Source of the DNA: Levilactobacillus zymae | GTDB lineage: Bacteria; Bacillota; Bacilli; Lactobacillales; Lactobacillaceae | Reading direction: 5' to 3' | NCBI RefSeq assembly: GCF_032190635.1 | Contig: NZ_JAVLAS010000001.1 | Location: forward strand, 1 to 64,000 | Length of the DNA: 64,000 nt | Shown: positions 47,884 through 56,833 of the stretch, piece after piece | Layout: each line of letters opens with the position of its first letter | Position numbering within the stretch: position 1 is the first letter of the stretch | The notes under the pieces: model-generated | Databases searched by the model: none | The model's input: only the letters and a program-made list of their open reading frames with translations | Told to the model about the DNA's origin: nothing | Position numbers and translations under genes: made by a program

Positions 47884-49344
47884 TTAATCAACCGCCGTTG
47901 CTAAATTCTCGCGACTCAAGCTTAGCACCGCATTACGTCCCGAAAAGGCCGCGTAGCCCGCCGTACTTCCCGGTAACGTGACCGCGTAAGTATCACCGAC
48001 TAACATCCCGGCCGCATCGTTGCCGGCCGCGTAAAGTCCCGGTACGGGGTAACCGTAGTCGTTGAGGACCGCATTCGTTTCATCCACCCGCAGGCCGCCT
48101 AGCGCACAAGCCATACCGACACCCAATTCTACCGCGTAGAAGGGTCCCGTCGTTACCGGCGTGAGGTAGGCCGCTTGTTTCCCGAAATCGCGATCGGTTC
48201 CCGCCGCAGTTAGCTCGTTGTACCGAGCCACCGTTTGTGGTAACTGGTCGAGGGTTAACTTCTGGGCTAACTCATCCAAACTATCCGCTTGCACCAGATA
48301 CTTCGCGTGGCTGGCCAAGGTCTGGTCCAACTCGGTCTGCAGGTGGTCAAATTTCTCCGGTGAAACCGGGGAATTCCCCACTTCTTTATACAGTCCGACG
48401 TTGGTCAGGTGATCCACGGCCGCCTGGTCTAAGATTGAGAAGACCCGTGACTGGGTCAGAATGGCGCTCCCCGCGTGACACATATTGTCGTTCACGTCTT
48501 CGTTGGTAAAGCGTTCACCCCGTTCGTTGACCCAGAGAATGGCTTCCTGCGTTGCAGCCGCGGCCACTTGTGATGCCATGTGAACGTACGGTGGTTGGAC
48601 CCGGTCATAGATCGCACCCCCACCATACTGAATGGCCCCCATCTGATAATGTTGGGCCCCCACGCCCCAGGCTAGTTGCATCCCGTCACCGGTGGACTTG
48701 CCGTCACTTACCGACAGCAGTCGCCGCGAGAATGGGGTTCGCTGCTTAATCAATTCGGGGTTATCGACGTAACCCCCCGTGGCAAGAATCACGTGCGCGG
48801 TGTGCAGGTCCCGCGTCTGTCCCGTCGCCTCGTTCTTGATGACTACCCCGGCAATGTGCCCGTCGGTGAGCAGCAACTTCTGGGCGCTCATACTGGTGAC
48901 AAACTCCGCTCCGGCCGCGCGGGCCACCTGGTATAGCTTGGTGACCGCCGCATGGCCGCCGCCCGCAAACGTATGAATGGTGGGCCAACTCTTGCCTTGA
49001 GGGCCAACCTGACTGAAGGCCACGCCTAAGCTGTGCAGCCAATCGATAATTTGACCACTAGCCTTGATGAACTGCCGTAAATGCGGCGCACTGGCCTCGT
49101 AGTGCGAATAGGCCAATTCGTCTCGCAAGAGTTCGGTGGGATCAATCTGAATGTTGGCCTGCTTCTGCAGGTAACTGTCCACGCCCATAGCGCCTTCGAC
49201 GTAGTTGCCGTCGCCGCCCATGGTGCGTCCCTTTTCTAAGACCAGTGTGGTCAGTTTTTGTTCCCGTGCCGTGACGGCCGCGACTAAGCCGGCGAGGCCG
49301 CCACCCACGATAACCACGTCATATTGTTTTTGTTGAGGAAACAT
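47884..49344 (-). CDS. FAD-dependent oxidoreductase, fumarate reductase/flavocytochrome c-like (FAD_binding_2)
   Basis: A soluble flavoenzyme that by family would reduce an activated C=C bond such as fumarate or another enoate; the substrate is not known. The 486-residue protein has the dinucleotide fold VVIVGGGLAGLVAAV, EKGRTMGGDGNY, ATGGY, a central capping domain, NEDVNDNM, and the C-terminal FAD motif GLYAAGNDAAG. There is no heme domain, no FMN-binding domain and no signal peptide, so the electron donor is open. An upstream GTG abuts the SDR stop; I prefer the ATG 9 bases further, 6 nt after AGGTG. Third gene of the oxidoreductase operon. Confidence 0.88.
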   Translation of the reverse strand: MFPQQKQYDVVIVGGGLAGLVAAVTAREQKLTTLVLEKGRTMGGDGNYVEGAMGVDSYLQKQANIQIDPTELLRDELAYSHYEASAPHLRQFIKASGQIIDWLHSLGVAFSQVGPQGKSWPTIHTFAGGGHAAVTKLYQVARAAGAEFVTSMSAQKLLLTDGHIAGVVIKNEATGQTRDLHTAHVILATGGYVDNPELIKQRTPFSRRLLSVSDGKSTGDGMQLAWGVGAQHYQMGAIQYGGGAIYDRVQPPYVHMASQVAAAATQEAILWVNERGERFTNEDVNDNMCHAGSAILTQSRVFSILDQAAVDHLTNVGLYKEVGNSPVSPEKFDHLQTELDQTLASHAKYLVQADSLDELAQKLTLDQLPQTVARYNELTAAGTDRDFGKQAAYLTPVTTGPFYAVELGVGMACALGGLRVDETNAVLNDYGYPVPGLYAAGNDAAGMLVGDTYAVTLPGSTAGYAAFSGRNAVLSLSRENLATAVD

Positions 49345-49353
49345 CGCATTCAC

Positions 49354-50088
49354 CTACTTTAAACCGACGGAGACCCCACCATCACTCAAGATGGTTTGGC
49401 CCGTCATGAACGTGGCCTGGCTAGCCACAAAGACAAAGAGTTTGGCCACTTCGGCCGCCGTTTCGTAGCGCTTCATCGGCACCGTCGGCAGAATCTTATC
49501 CAGGAAGCCCCCATCGTTTAACGGCGTCTTGGTTAAGCCCGGCGCCACACAGTTGACCCGGATGTTTTGATCCGCATAGTCGACCGCGGCCGCCTGGGTC
49601 ATCCCCATAATGCCGTTCTTGGCGGCGTTATACGCGCCCATGCCCCCAGGATTGTAGACACTGCCCAGGGCCCCGGTGTTCACGATGGAACCCTGACCCT
49701 GCTTCAAGAACAGCTTGAGTTCGGCTCGCATGCACTGGAACGTCCCCCGTAAATCCAGGTTAATCGTCTGATCAAAGTCATCATCCGTGAGTTCCGCAAA
49801 GGGTTTGAGGACCCCGCCCCCCGCGTTGTTGACCACGTAATCGAGCCGTCCCAACGAGCTCATAATCTGGTCTAAGCCCGCTTGAATACTGTCGTTATCC
49901 ATCACGTTCATGACTAACCCACTGATTCGACCATCGTATTTTTGGGCTAAGTCCTGCGCCACCTCAACGACCTTCGGGTTATAGTCGGTTAACACCACGT
50001 CCGCATTCTGCTTGGCAAATTCTTCACTAATCGCGAACCCAATCCCCTGGGCCGCGCCCGTCACCATGGCAACTTTTCCTTTTAACAT
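49354..50088 (-). CDS. Short-chain dehydrogenase/reductase (SDR)
   Basis: An NAD(P)-dependent carbonyl/alcohol oxidoreductase of 244 residues. The cofactor motif TGAAQGIG starts at residue 10. NNAG, the catalytic Y-x-x-x-K (YNAAK) and the C-terminal SDGG motif are all present. The acidic residue of LTDYNP after beta-2 favours NAD over NADP. I chose the ATG with GGAGG 9 nt upstream (in the end of the previous gene); the longer upstream reading is a shadow. It is packed between two fumarate-reductase-like genes and probably acts on the same substrate series. Confidence 0.92.
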   Translation of the reverse strand: MLKGKVAMVTGAAQGIGFAISEEFAKQNADVVLTDYNPKVVEVAQDLAQKYDGRISGLVMNVMDNDSIQAGLDQIMSSLGRLDYVVNNAGGGVLKPFAELTDDDFDQTINLDLRGTFQCMRAELKLFLKQGQGSIVNTGALGSVYNPGGMGAYNAAKNGIMGMTQAAAVDYADQNIRVNCVAPGLTKTPLNDGGFLDKILPTVPMKRYETAAEVAKLFVFVASQATFMTGQTILSDGGVSVGLK

Positions 50089-50092
50089 TGTG

Positions 50093-51586
50093 TTACGCCT
50101 CCACTTTCTGTTGTGCGAGTGCCTTGACCGCTTCCTGGGCCGCAATCCAGCCGGAAACAAAGGCAAACCCGTTAGCGATTCCTTCATAACTCGGGTAACC
50201 ATCTGAATAAAGCCCGTTGACGTTGTTCCCGACGACGTACAAGTCCTTGATCGGCGACCCATCCGCCCTGAGGGGTTCGCAATTCCGGTTCACGTTCACC
50301 CCGTCAAGCGTGCCCAAGATCGCACAGTGTTCCACAATCGCGTAGTACGGTCCCGTCTGCACCGTAAACTGTAACTCATCACTGGGCTTCAAGAACACTT
50401 CATCCTGCTGAGTGGTGACGGCCTGGTTGTACACTTTAAGGCTCCGTTGCAATGCCGCTAACGGCAACTTTAAGGCCGTGGCCAGTTCGGCAATCGTATC
50501 CGCCTTCACCACTTCACCGGACGCAATGGCTTGGTCAAAATCTTCTTGAATCCCTGGTAACGGCCCGACCGTGGTCCGGGGGGTCTCGCCGACTTCACAG
50601 AATTGCCGTTCGAACGTATCTTCCATCGGGACTTCGCGGGTCTTAAAGTGATCCAGCGTAGCCTGATCCAGGAGTACGTAATACTTCCCCTGGACGTTGT
50701 GGGCGGCATTGGCCCACATGGCGAAATCATACACGACGTCTTCGTTCACAAAACGGTTAGCCGTCTGATCCAGCCACAACAACGGTAAGTTCGTCAACGT
50801 TTCCACGCTACTGTCCCGGCGCATTGGGTTAATCTGGCGACTCGGCGCGCACCCGTGAGCAAAAAGTACCGGGTTATGCGTGGTATCGGCACCCAGCTTC
50901 TGGGCCAGCTTAATTCCCGTCCCGTCGGCCTTGCGTTCACCCAGGTTCAGGAACTCCGCGGCGTCGGCATACTTTTCCGCCATCATCTGGGCATCCCCAC
51001 AGTACCCACCGTCCGCGAAGATCACCTTCTGGGCGTTAATCCGGGTGCGGTTACCCTGCGCGTCTTCAACGATGACGGCCTTGAGTCCCTGGTCATAGTC
51101 GAGATCGACCGCGGCCGTCTCCAGCAATACCCGGTTTCCCGCCGCTTCGAACTTCGCCGGCAGCTGGTCCCAGTTCGTCATCTTTTCTTTAAAGTTATTG
51201 AACTTGTGATAGACCAAGGGATCATTGAGGTGCGCGCGTTGTTCACTTTGTTCCACCGTGACGGGTAATCCCATCTCGGCCAACCGGTCGATGTTTTTCC
51301 CGGAGGCCTTCAAGAAGCGGGAAAGCAGCTCCCCGTTCACAAAATAGTGGTTATAGTCCGTGAACCCCTGAAACGCCTCTTGATACCCGTACGTGACGCC
51401 CTGGGCTCGCTGCTGTTTGGAATCAATGGCAAAGACCCCGTGGGCCCCGAACTTCCCGGCGCCCCCAACTTTGTCACCGCGTTCCAAGAGAACGAAGGGC
51501 GTTTTTTGTTGATAAAGTTCAAACCCCGCCGAGATACCTGCCGAACCCGAACCCACAATCACGACTTCTGTTGATAACGTTTTCAT
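50093..51586 (-). CDS. FAD-dependent oxidoreductase, fumarate reductase/flavocytochrome c-like
   Basis: First gene of the three-gene oxidoreductase operon, 497 residues. FAD-binding GSGSAGISAGFEL and ERGDKVGGAGKF lie at the N-terminus, with FADGGYCGD, a cap domain, FVNEDVVYDFAMWAN, and GLYSDGYPSYEGIANGFAF at the C-terminus. The same NEDVVYD motif and cap architecture are in the gene at 54156, so these two are closer to each other than to the third. The start is taken as the ATG 9 nt after GGGTG; a GTG upstream overlaps that site. The promoter carries a LysR-type box. Confidence 0.88.
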   Translation of the reverse strand: MKTLSTEVVIVGSGSAGISAGFELYQQKTPFVLLERGDKVGGAGKFGAHGVFAIDSKQQRAQGVTYGYQEAFQGFTDYNHYFVNGELLSRFLKASGKNIDRLAEMGLPVTVEQSEQRAHLNDPLVYHKFNNFKEKMTNWDQLPAKFEAAGNRVLLETAAVDLDYDQGLKAVIVEDAQGNRTRINAQKVIFADGGYCGDAQMMAEKYADAAEFLNLGERKADGTGIKLAQKLGADTTHNPVLFAHGCAPSRQINPMRRDSSVETLTNLPLLWLDQTANRFVNEDVVYDFAMWANAAHNVQGKYYVLLDQATLDHFKTREVPMEDTFERQFCEVGETPRTTVGPLPGIQEDFDQAIASGEVVKADTIAELATALKLPLAALQRSLKVYNQAVTTQQDEVFLKPSDELQFTVQTGPYYAIVEHCAILGTLDGVNVNRNCEPLRADGSPIKDLYVVGNNVNGLYSDGYPSYEGIANGFAFVSGWIAAQEAVKALAQQKVEA

Positions 51587-51620
51587 TTTGGCATTCACCC
51601 TTTCAACAGTGATGATTTAT

Positions 51621-51695
51621 CTACAATTAAATTGTAAATCGTTTCACAAGTAATGGCTAACACATAAAACTTATCGCCCATAACTTCAGCTTATC
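51621..51695 (-). promoter_or_regulatory. LysR-type promoter module A (oxidoreductase operon)
   Basis: On the minus strand: box ATAAGCTGAAGTTAT (T-N11-A; complement of 51680-51694), -35 TTAGCC (51655-51660), 18-bp spacer, -10 TACAAT (51631-51636). The box is centred about 63 bp upstream of the expected transcription start. The 75 bp match module B at 59 of 75 positions without gaps. It overlaps the end of the lysR gene. Confidence 0.75.
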
Positions 51696-52561
51696 GCGCG
51701 GGTAATCATCTTCTGTAAATCCTTAGATGCAGCGGAACTAACGGCAACTACCACCTCAAAGGCCTGGTCTAAATGTTGCGGCGAATATCTGTGTATCGAA
51801 TCACAATTATCGGGAATCTGGAAGGTTGCGGGTACCATGGTGACCCCACCCTTGAAGTTCACGTTGAGACAGGCCGCCGCAAAACTATTCACGCCCACAA
51901 TCTGGCGATAATCCCATCCCTCGCGTTGATAGGCGTCCAGCATTGCTCTTTGAATGTCCGAAATTCCCGTGGATTGCCAGTATTGGAGATAGAAGGCCGA
52001 GTCCGCGGCTAATTGTTGCAGGTCACCCTGATGACTCGTCACGGCATCCTGGTTGAACAGCAGGTCGAAGCTAACCGGGTGTAACGGAAAGATCTTGACC
52101 TTCGGATTATTGATAAAGGCTAGGCGAAACCCCACGAGAATGTCGTAATTGCCCGTGATCAACCGGCGAATGCTATGATCGAACAACTCTTCATCAAAGA
52201 CCGTCCGGGTCTGGGCCGGCAAGGCATTGGCAAACTGGGCAGCGTCGTCACCTAACCCCTGTAAGAAGTGGATGCGGAGTAACTGATCCGGATGCTCGTC
52301 CGGATGGCGCCAAATTTCGTTATAGGCGTTTAGAATATCCACGGCCCGGCGATAGAATTCTTCGCCCACCGGCGTTAGAGCAAACTGCCCCGCGGTTCGG
52401 TTCAACAGGCGGTGCCCCAGTTCCCGTTCCAGCTTACTAATCGCCGCGCTGACCGCCGTTTCGGAGACGTAATTCTTCTTGGCCGCCGAGATGAAGCCCC
52501 TGGTTTGCACCACGTCCACAAAGTACTTCACCGGCATTAAGTTGTAATTCATCTTGATCAC
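51686..52561 (-). CDS. LysR-family transcriptional regulator
   Basis: A 291-residue LTTR. The N-terminal winged HTH (YFVDVVQTRGFISAAKKNYVSETAVSAAISKLE) is followed by a two-lobed effector domain (about 90-290). It is the likely activator of the oxidoreductase operon directly downstream and of the MFS gene upstream, both of which have matching LysR boxes. Two further ATGs (codons 4 and 9) are possible starts. Confidence 0.9.
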   Translation of the reverse strand: MIKMNYNLMPVKYFVDVVQTRGFISAAKKNYVSETAVSAAISKLERELGHRLLNRTAGQFALTPVGEEFYRRAVDILNAYNEIWRHPDEHPDQLLRIHFLQGLGDDAAQFANALPAQTRTVFDEELFDHSIRRLITGNYDILVGFRLAFINNPKVKIFPLHPVSFDLLFNQDAVTSHQGDLQQLAADSAFYLQYWQSTGISDIQRAMLDAYQREGWDYRQIVGVNSFAAACLNVNFKGGVTMVPATFQIPDNCDSIHRYSPQHLDQAFEVVVAVSSAASKDLQKMITRAIS

Positions 52562-52704
52562 TCCTCGCTCATGATTGCTTCACTCTAGCGTCGCACACCC
52601 CGCCGTTAATTGCGACCTTTCACGCCAAAAATGATCCGTTTCCGGCGCGTTTAAACCGCCACAAACGAATCACCTTTACCGGCACCAATTGGTTCCGCAT
52701 GTTT

Positions 52705-53907
52705 TTATTCCAGTGCATGTTCCACTAAATTCTTCTGGAACTTTCCGGCGATACAGATGACCCCCAGAAGTAACGCCAGCACCCCACTGACGGAGAAGGC
52801 GTTCAACCCGATCTTCTCCACCGCCGTGGTCAACGGGTTAATCACAAACGGACTCACCACCCCACCCACGGAGTAGATCGCCACGTAGACCCCTAAGGCC
52901 ATCGACACACTATTCTGACCTACGGCAATCGAGATTAAGTACGGGAATTGCCCCATAGCAATACTCATGGCCGCCCCGACTAAGAAACTCCCGATGAACG
53001 CCATGATCAGCGAATGACCGAAGCCCACTAATAAGTACGATAATCCGTAGAGAATGAAGGACAGGGCAATCGACGAATACTTGAAACGTTTCCCGATCCC
53101 GCCGACGATGAACCCGCACAGCATCCCCCCAACTAACGAGATGGTGGAGGTCAGCGCGGCCTGCGAGGTGGCGCCCAACTTTTCTTGTACCACGAACAAC
53201 GAAATGTTGTTATTCAAGACGTTATTCAATAACATGGTGAAGAACGCCCAGATGGCACAGTAGAAGACATACTTGTTCAGCTTAATCTTGCCACTCGCGT
53301 TTTCCGCATCCCCCGTCACAGCTTGTGGGTGTAAGGGGACCAGCGCCAAGACAACCACTAACACGACCAACGAAAAAATATAAATCCAATAATTGTTAAT
53401 CCAGGTATTCGTGGCGGCTAATTGGCCACCCCCCATGATAAAGACGATGCCCCCGATGTTCGTAAACGTCGTGGACAGTCCCATCGTGGATTGCCGCAAG
53501 TCTTCCGGTAACATCTGGGAGATCAACACTTGCGACAGGTTCGTACAAGCCCCCTGACCGAGACCGACCAGGCAAGAACAGAAGAGCAGAAAGGCAAAAC
53601 TGGTATGGAAGGCCAGTGGCAAGAAGCCCCCAATGACCACCAGAATAATGGCACTAATCGTTAGCGTTTTAAGCTTGATCTTGGTAGCCGTTAACCGCCC
53701 GATCAATAATCCCGCTAACATCATGAATAAATTCGGTAACGACGTCAGCATCTGCACACTGGTATTGCCCAGCGTGAAGAACTTCGCAATCGCCGCATAG
53801 GAAGGCGTAATCGCTAACGACGCCATCCCCATGGTGCTGACGGCCAACACCCCAACTCGTGTTTTGGAGACATAACTTTTACTCAGCACATGCTCTGCCG
53901 TATCCAT
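52705..53907 (-). CDS. MFS transporter of the flavin-reductase cluster
   Basis: A 12-helix major facilitator of 400 residues. Seen are SYAAIAKFFTLG near helix 1, LLIGRLTATKIKL at motif A, and two six-helix halves separated by VPLHPQAVTGDAENASGKIKLN. I chose the inner ATG, with GAAGGGGG 7 nt upstream. Shared control with the oxidoreductase operon suggests it imports the substrate, or exchanges substrate and product. The promoter has a LysR box and a cre-like site. Confidence 0.88.
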   Translation of the reverse strand: MDTAEHVLSKSYVSKTRVGVLAVSTMGMASLAITPSYAAIAKFFTLGNTSVQMLTSLPNLFMMLAGLLIGRLTATKIKLKTLTISAIILVVIGGFLPLAFHTSFAFLLFCSCLVGLGQGACTNLSQVLISQMLPEDLRQSTMGLSTTFTNIGGIVFIMGGGQLAATNTWINNYWIYIFSLVVLVVVLALVPLHPQAVTGDAENASGKIKLNKYVFYCAIWAFFTMLLNNVLNNNISLFVVQEKLGATSQAALTSTISLVGGMLCGFIVGGIGKRFKYSSIALSFILYGLSYLLVGFGHSLIMAFIGSFLVGAAMSIAMGQFPYLISIAVGQNSVSMALGVYVAIYSVGGVVSPFVINPLTTAVEKIGLNAFSVSGVLALLLGVICIAGKFQKNLVEHALE

Positions 53908-53960
53908 ATGAAATCCCCCTTCATTATCGTGACGACCTGCCGCGTGATTCATCGCCTTTA

Positions 53961-53974
53961 TGAATCCGCTTTCA
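53961..53974. promoter_or_regulatory. cre-like site at the start of the MFS transcript
   Basis: TGAATCCGCTTTCA differs from TGWAANCGNTNWCA at one position. It lies just after the predicted transcription start of module B, a roadblock position. Confidence 0.5.
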
Positions 53975-53976
53975 TT

Positions 53977-54051
53977 CTACAAATTAATTGTAATTCTTTT
54001 CACAATCGATGGCCAATACATAAAAATTGTCAGTCATAACTTAAACTTATC
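53977..54051 (-). promoter_or_regulatory. LysR-type promoter module B (MFS gene)
   Basis: Second copy of the module. Box ATAAGTTTAAGTTAT (complement of 54036-54050), -35 TTGGCC (54011-54016), 18-bp spacer, -10 TACAAT (53987-53992), with the box centred at about -63 as in module A. Confidence 0.75.
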
Positions 54052-54155
54052 AACTGGCCCAAAAACTAAACCCAAGCCGATTTATCAACCATTTATCCCA
54101 AAAATGATCGAGGGAATCGCCTGGATCTAGTTCCGTCCATTCACTTGTACATCAT

Positions 54156-55664
54156 TCACATGGCACTCTCAGACGTCACCGCCGTTTGAACGTAGGTGGC
54201 GGCACTGGTTCCGGCAATCCGCCCGGACGTCCAGGTAAACCCGGAAGCCAAGCCTTCAAACGCGGGATAACTGTGCCCTTCATAGTACCCACCGGCGTTG
54301 GCACCACCCGTAAAGAGGCCGGGGATCGGCTTGAATTGATCGTCCAGAACCGCTAAGTTCTCATCCACCCGCACGCCACCAACCGTGCCCAGGTAGGCCG
54401 CCTGACTGATGAACGCATAGTAGGGACCACTGGCCACCGAGTAGGCTAACGACTTAGGCGACTTGCTAAATTCCTGATCGTCCTTCGCCTGAACCGCTTG
54501 ATTATACCGTGCCACCGTCTGCGTCAAGACTTGCGGATCCATCCCGGCGTTAGCTGCCAGTTCGGCTAGCGTCGCGCCCCGATAGGCCGTCTGACCAGCC
54601 ACCGCCGCTTCGGCTAGCTGGGTAAAGTCACCGGTCCCCGTTGCGGCCCCCGGACCGGCCTGAGAAACCTCTTCGCGATTCTGATTAGCCGTAAAGGTAT
54701 CCAGGGTGGCCTGGTCGACGATAAATAAATATTGACCGCCCTGAGACCACGCGGCGTTGGCCCATTCGACCGTATCGTAAACCACGTCCTCGTTAACGAA
54801 CCGCTGGCCTTTCGGGTTGACCCAAAGTTGTGGGGTCAATAGTAACTGCGTTAGCGCGTTGCTGGAGAATCCCGCTAAATGCCGCTGCGACGTCTTTTGT
54901 GTGACCTTCGACTTGGCCAACTGGGCAGCGTGAATGAGCGCATGACTGTCAATATCCGTCGCCCCCACCGCCTCCATGGCGGCTAAGCCTTCCCCGTTAT
55001 TGGGCACGCCGAGGGTTCGTAAGTGGGTGGTGTGCATGGTCCGGGCCACCTTGGCCTTATCACCACCATAGCCCCCGGTGGCGACAACGACCGCGGCTGC
55101 CTGAATCAGGATCTCTTCACCATTTTGTTGTGCCTTAGCTCCCGTGACGCGTCCCTGGTCCATCGTCAGTGCCGTCAACGTGGTGTTAAACTCGAAGTGG
55201 ACCCCCGCCGCGACCAGCGTTTGTTGAATCCGCTGGTAACTCGCGTCCTTATGCTGATACATGTGATACGAGCCGCCGCGGTAGTCATTGTGCCGGTGAG
55301 CAAATTGCGTGGTTTGAGCCGTCGGGTTCAGCTTAATCTCCATCCCCAGGCGTTCCAGCCAGGCCAAGGTATCGGCTGAGCGATTGACAATGCGGGCTAA
55401 CAGCGCGCCGTTCGACAAATAATGGTTGTAGTCCGCCAGCTGGGCAATGGCTTCCTTCGGGGAAAGATGCATCCCCGCGGCTTGTTGCTCTTGCGAGTTA
55501 ACCGCAAAGAACCCACTGGAAATTTTCGTGTTGCCCCCGATTTGGGGTTGCTTCTCGATCACGAGGACCCGCAAGCCCTTTTCCGCGGCAGCATAAGCCG
55601 CGGCCAACCCCGTACCACCAGTTCCGGCAACCAAGACATCCGTGTTCATCGTTTTTGTTGTCAT
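54156..55664 (-). CDS. FAD-dependent oxidoreductase, fumarate reductase/flavocytochrome c-like
   Basis: Third flavoenzyme of the cluster, 502 residues: VLVAGTGGTGLAAAYA, EKQPQIGGNTKISSGF, VVATGGYGGDKAK, RFVNEDVVYDTVEWAN and the C-terminal GLFTGGANAGGYYEGHSYP. There is no heme, FMN or export domain. The upstream region is shared with a divergent AraC regulator and lacks the LysR module, so it is probably under separate control. GGAGTGG is 8 nt before the ATG. Confidence 0.9.
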   Translation of the reverse strand: MTTKTMNTDVLVAGTGGTGLAAAYAAAEKGLRVLVIEKQPQIGGNTKISSGFFAVNSQEQQAAGMHLSPKEAIAQLADYNHYLSNGALLARIVNRSADTLAWLERLGMEIKLNPTAQTTQFAHRHNDYRGGSYHMYQHKDASYQRIQQTLVAAGVHFEFNTTLTALTMDQGRVTGAKAQQNGEEILIQAAAVVVATGGYGGDKAKVARTMHTTHLRTLGVPNNGEGLAAMEAVGATDIDSHALIHAAQLAKSKVTQKTSQRHLAGFSSNALTQLLLTPQLWVNPKGQRFVNEDVVYDTVEWANAAWSQGGQYLFIVDQATLDTFTANQNREEVSQAGPGAATGTGDFTQLAEAAVAGQTAYRGATLAELAANAGMDPQVLTQTVARYNQAVQAKDDQEFSKSPKSLAYSVASGPYYAFISQAAYLGTVGGVRVDENLAVLDDQFKPIPGLFTGGANAGGYYEGHSYPAFEGLASGFTWTSGRIAGTSAATYVQTAVTSESAM

Positions 55665-55732
55665 CTTAACGCCACTCCCTTGTCTACTTGATACCGTCAG
55701 TATATAGCTAAAACATGCACAAAGTGATAGTG

Positions 55733-55738
55733 TATAAT
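55733..55738 (+). promoter_or_regulatory. -10 element of the AraC regulator gene
   Basis: A consensus TATAAT, 51 bp before the start codon; no clear -35. AGGAGG lies 8 nt before the ATG. Confidence 0.45.
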
Positions 55739-55788
55739 ATCTTTATTACTCCGGAAAGATATCTTTTTTCCGTTAGGAGGTTTCCAAA

Positions 55789-56724
55789 ATGGCTCAAAAA
55801 TACCTGGTAAAGTCCGTTCTGGTGCTAAAAGGAAACGATTGCAACGATAAATCTGAACCGAATCCTCTATTAGACAGTGATACAGGTGTAAACTTTCACA
55901 TTAGGTTGATTGAAAGTCACTCTCTCTGCGAGCTATACCTCAACCACCATTACGTGGCCCTCGCCCCCTTCGACGTGATCCTACTCTCCTCGGCCCAACC
56001 CCTGACGCTGCAAAACCTGGGTGCTCCCGCCGCGTTGACCGTCTTTACCGAACGGGTGCATGCGCCCTCACCCCTAAACCTGGTGGTCGTTGGCGATAAC
56101 CCCATGGTGCACGACCTAATGAACGCCGGGGAGACCGAACCCCACTTTATCGTTTATCGCCACCAGGACAACCAACTTAAGCACCGCTATTTCGCACTAC
56201 TCGCCGAACTGGAACAACAGGATCTCACCGACGTTTTTCTCGACTATCAACGGGAAATGACGGTGGGACTGCTCCTGACCGAGTTACTCAGAGATCACGA
56301 GCGCACCATCTCGGTGGCCGATTCCGACTTCCCCGGCCAAGATATTCGTCACGCCAGCGCGGATACCAAGTCCGGGATCATCTTCAATTACCTGGTGAGC
56401 CACAGCCAAACCGCCACCCTTAAAGGGACCGCGGCTTACTTCGGCTACGACAAGAACTACTTTTCACGGTTATGCCGCCGGCTCTTCAACAAAAGTTTTA
56501 CGGAACAACTCGCCTTTATCCGCATCGAGCTCGCCAAGCGCATGTTGGCCCTCTCCAGCAAGGGCATCGAAGAGATCGCCGATGAGCTGGGCTATAAGAA
56601 CATGAGTAGCTTCTTCGCCCTGTTCAAGCGGGCCGTACGGATGACGCCCGGCGACTACCGCCAGACTCACGGCTACCACCAAGCTCAGACGACGTCCCCG
56701 CGCCACTCGCCCGACCAGGCCTAA
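55789..56724 (+). CDS. AraC-family regulator of the flavin-reductase cluster
   Basis: A 311-residue regulator. The N-terminal cupin-like sensing domain covers about residues 20-130 (HSLCELYLNHHYVALAPFDVILLSS), with a helical linker to about 200. Two C-terminal HTH motifs follow (TAAYFGYDKNYFSRLCRRLF; IEEIADELGYKNMSSFFALFKR) and the family ending MTPGDYRQTH. Being divergent from the third flavoenzyme, it probably controls it. Confidence 0.9.
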   Translation: MAQKYLVKSVLVLKGNDCNDKSEPNPLLDSDTGVNFHIRLIESHSLCELYLNHHYVALAPFDVILLSSAQPLTLQNLGAPAALTVFTERVHAPSPLNLVVVGDNPMVHDLMNAGETEPHFIVYRHQDNQLKHRYFALLAELEQQDLTDVFLDYQREMTVGLLLTELLRDHERTISVADSDFPGQDIRHASADTKSGIIFNYLVSHSQTATLKGTAAYFGYDKNYFSRLCRRLFNKSFTEQLAFIRIELAKRMLALSSKGIEEIADELGYKNMSSFFALFKRAVRMTPGDYRQTHGYHQAQTTSPRHSPDQA

Positions 56725-56736
56725 TTTTTCGCCAGT

Positions 56737-56776
56737 AAAAAAGCGGACTTCACGAAAAACTCGTGAAGTCCGCTTT
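56737..56776 (+). terminator. Bidirectional terminator between araC and the MFS gene
   Basis: AAGCGGACTTCACGA pairs perfectly with TCGTGAAGTCCGCTT; A/T runs on both sides. Confidence 0.92.
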
Positions 56777-56833
56777 AATCATTTATAGTCGTCCATGACG
56801 GCCGCCAGACCGATTCTGCCAGCCATCATGACC

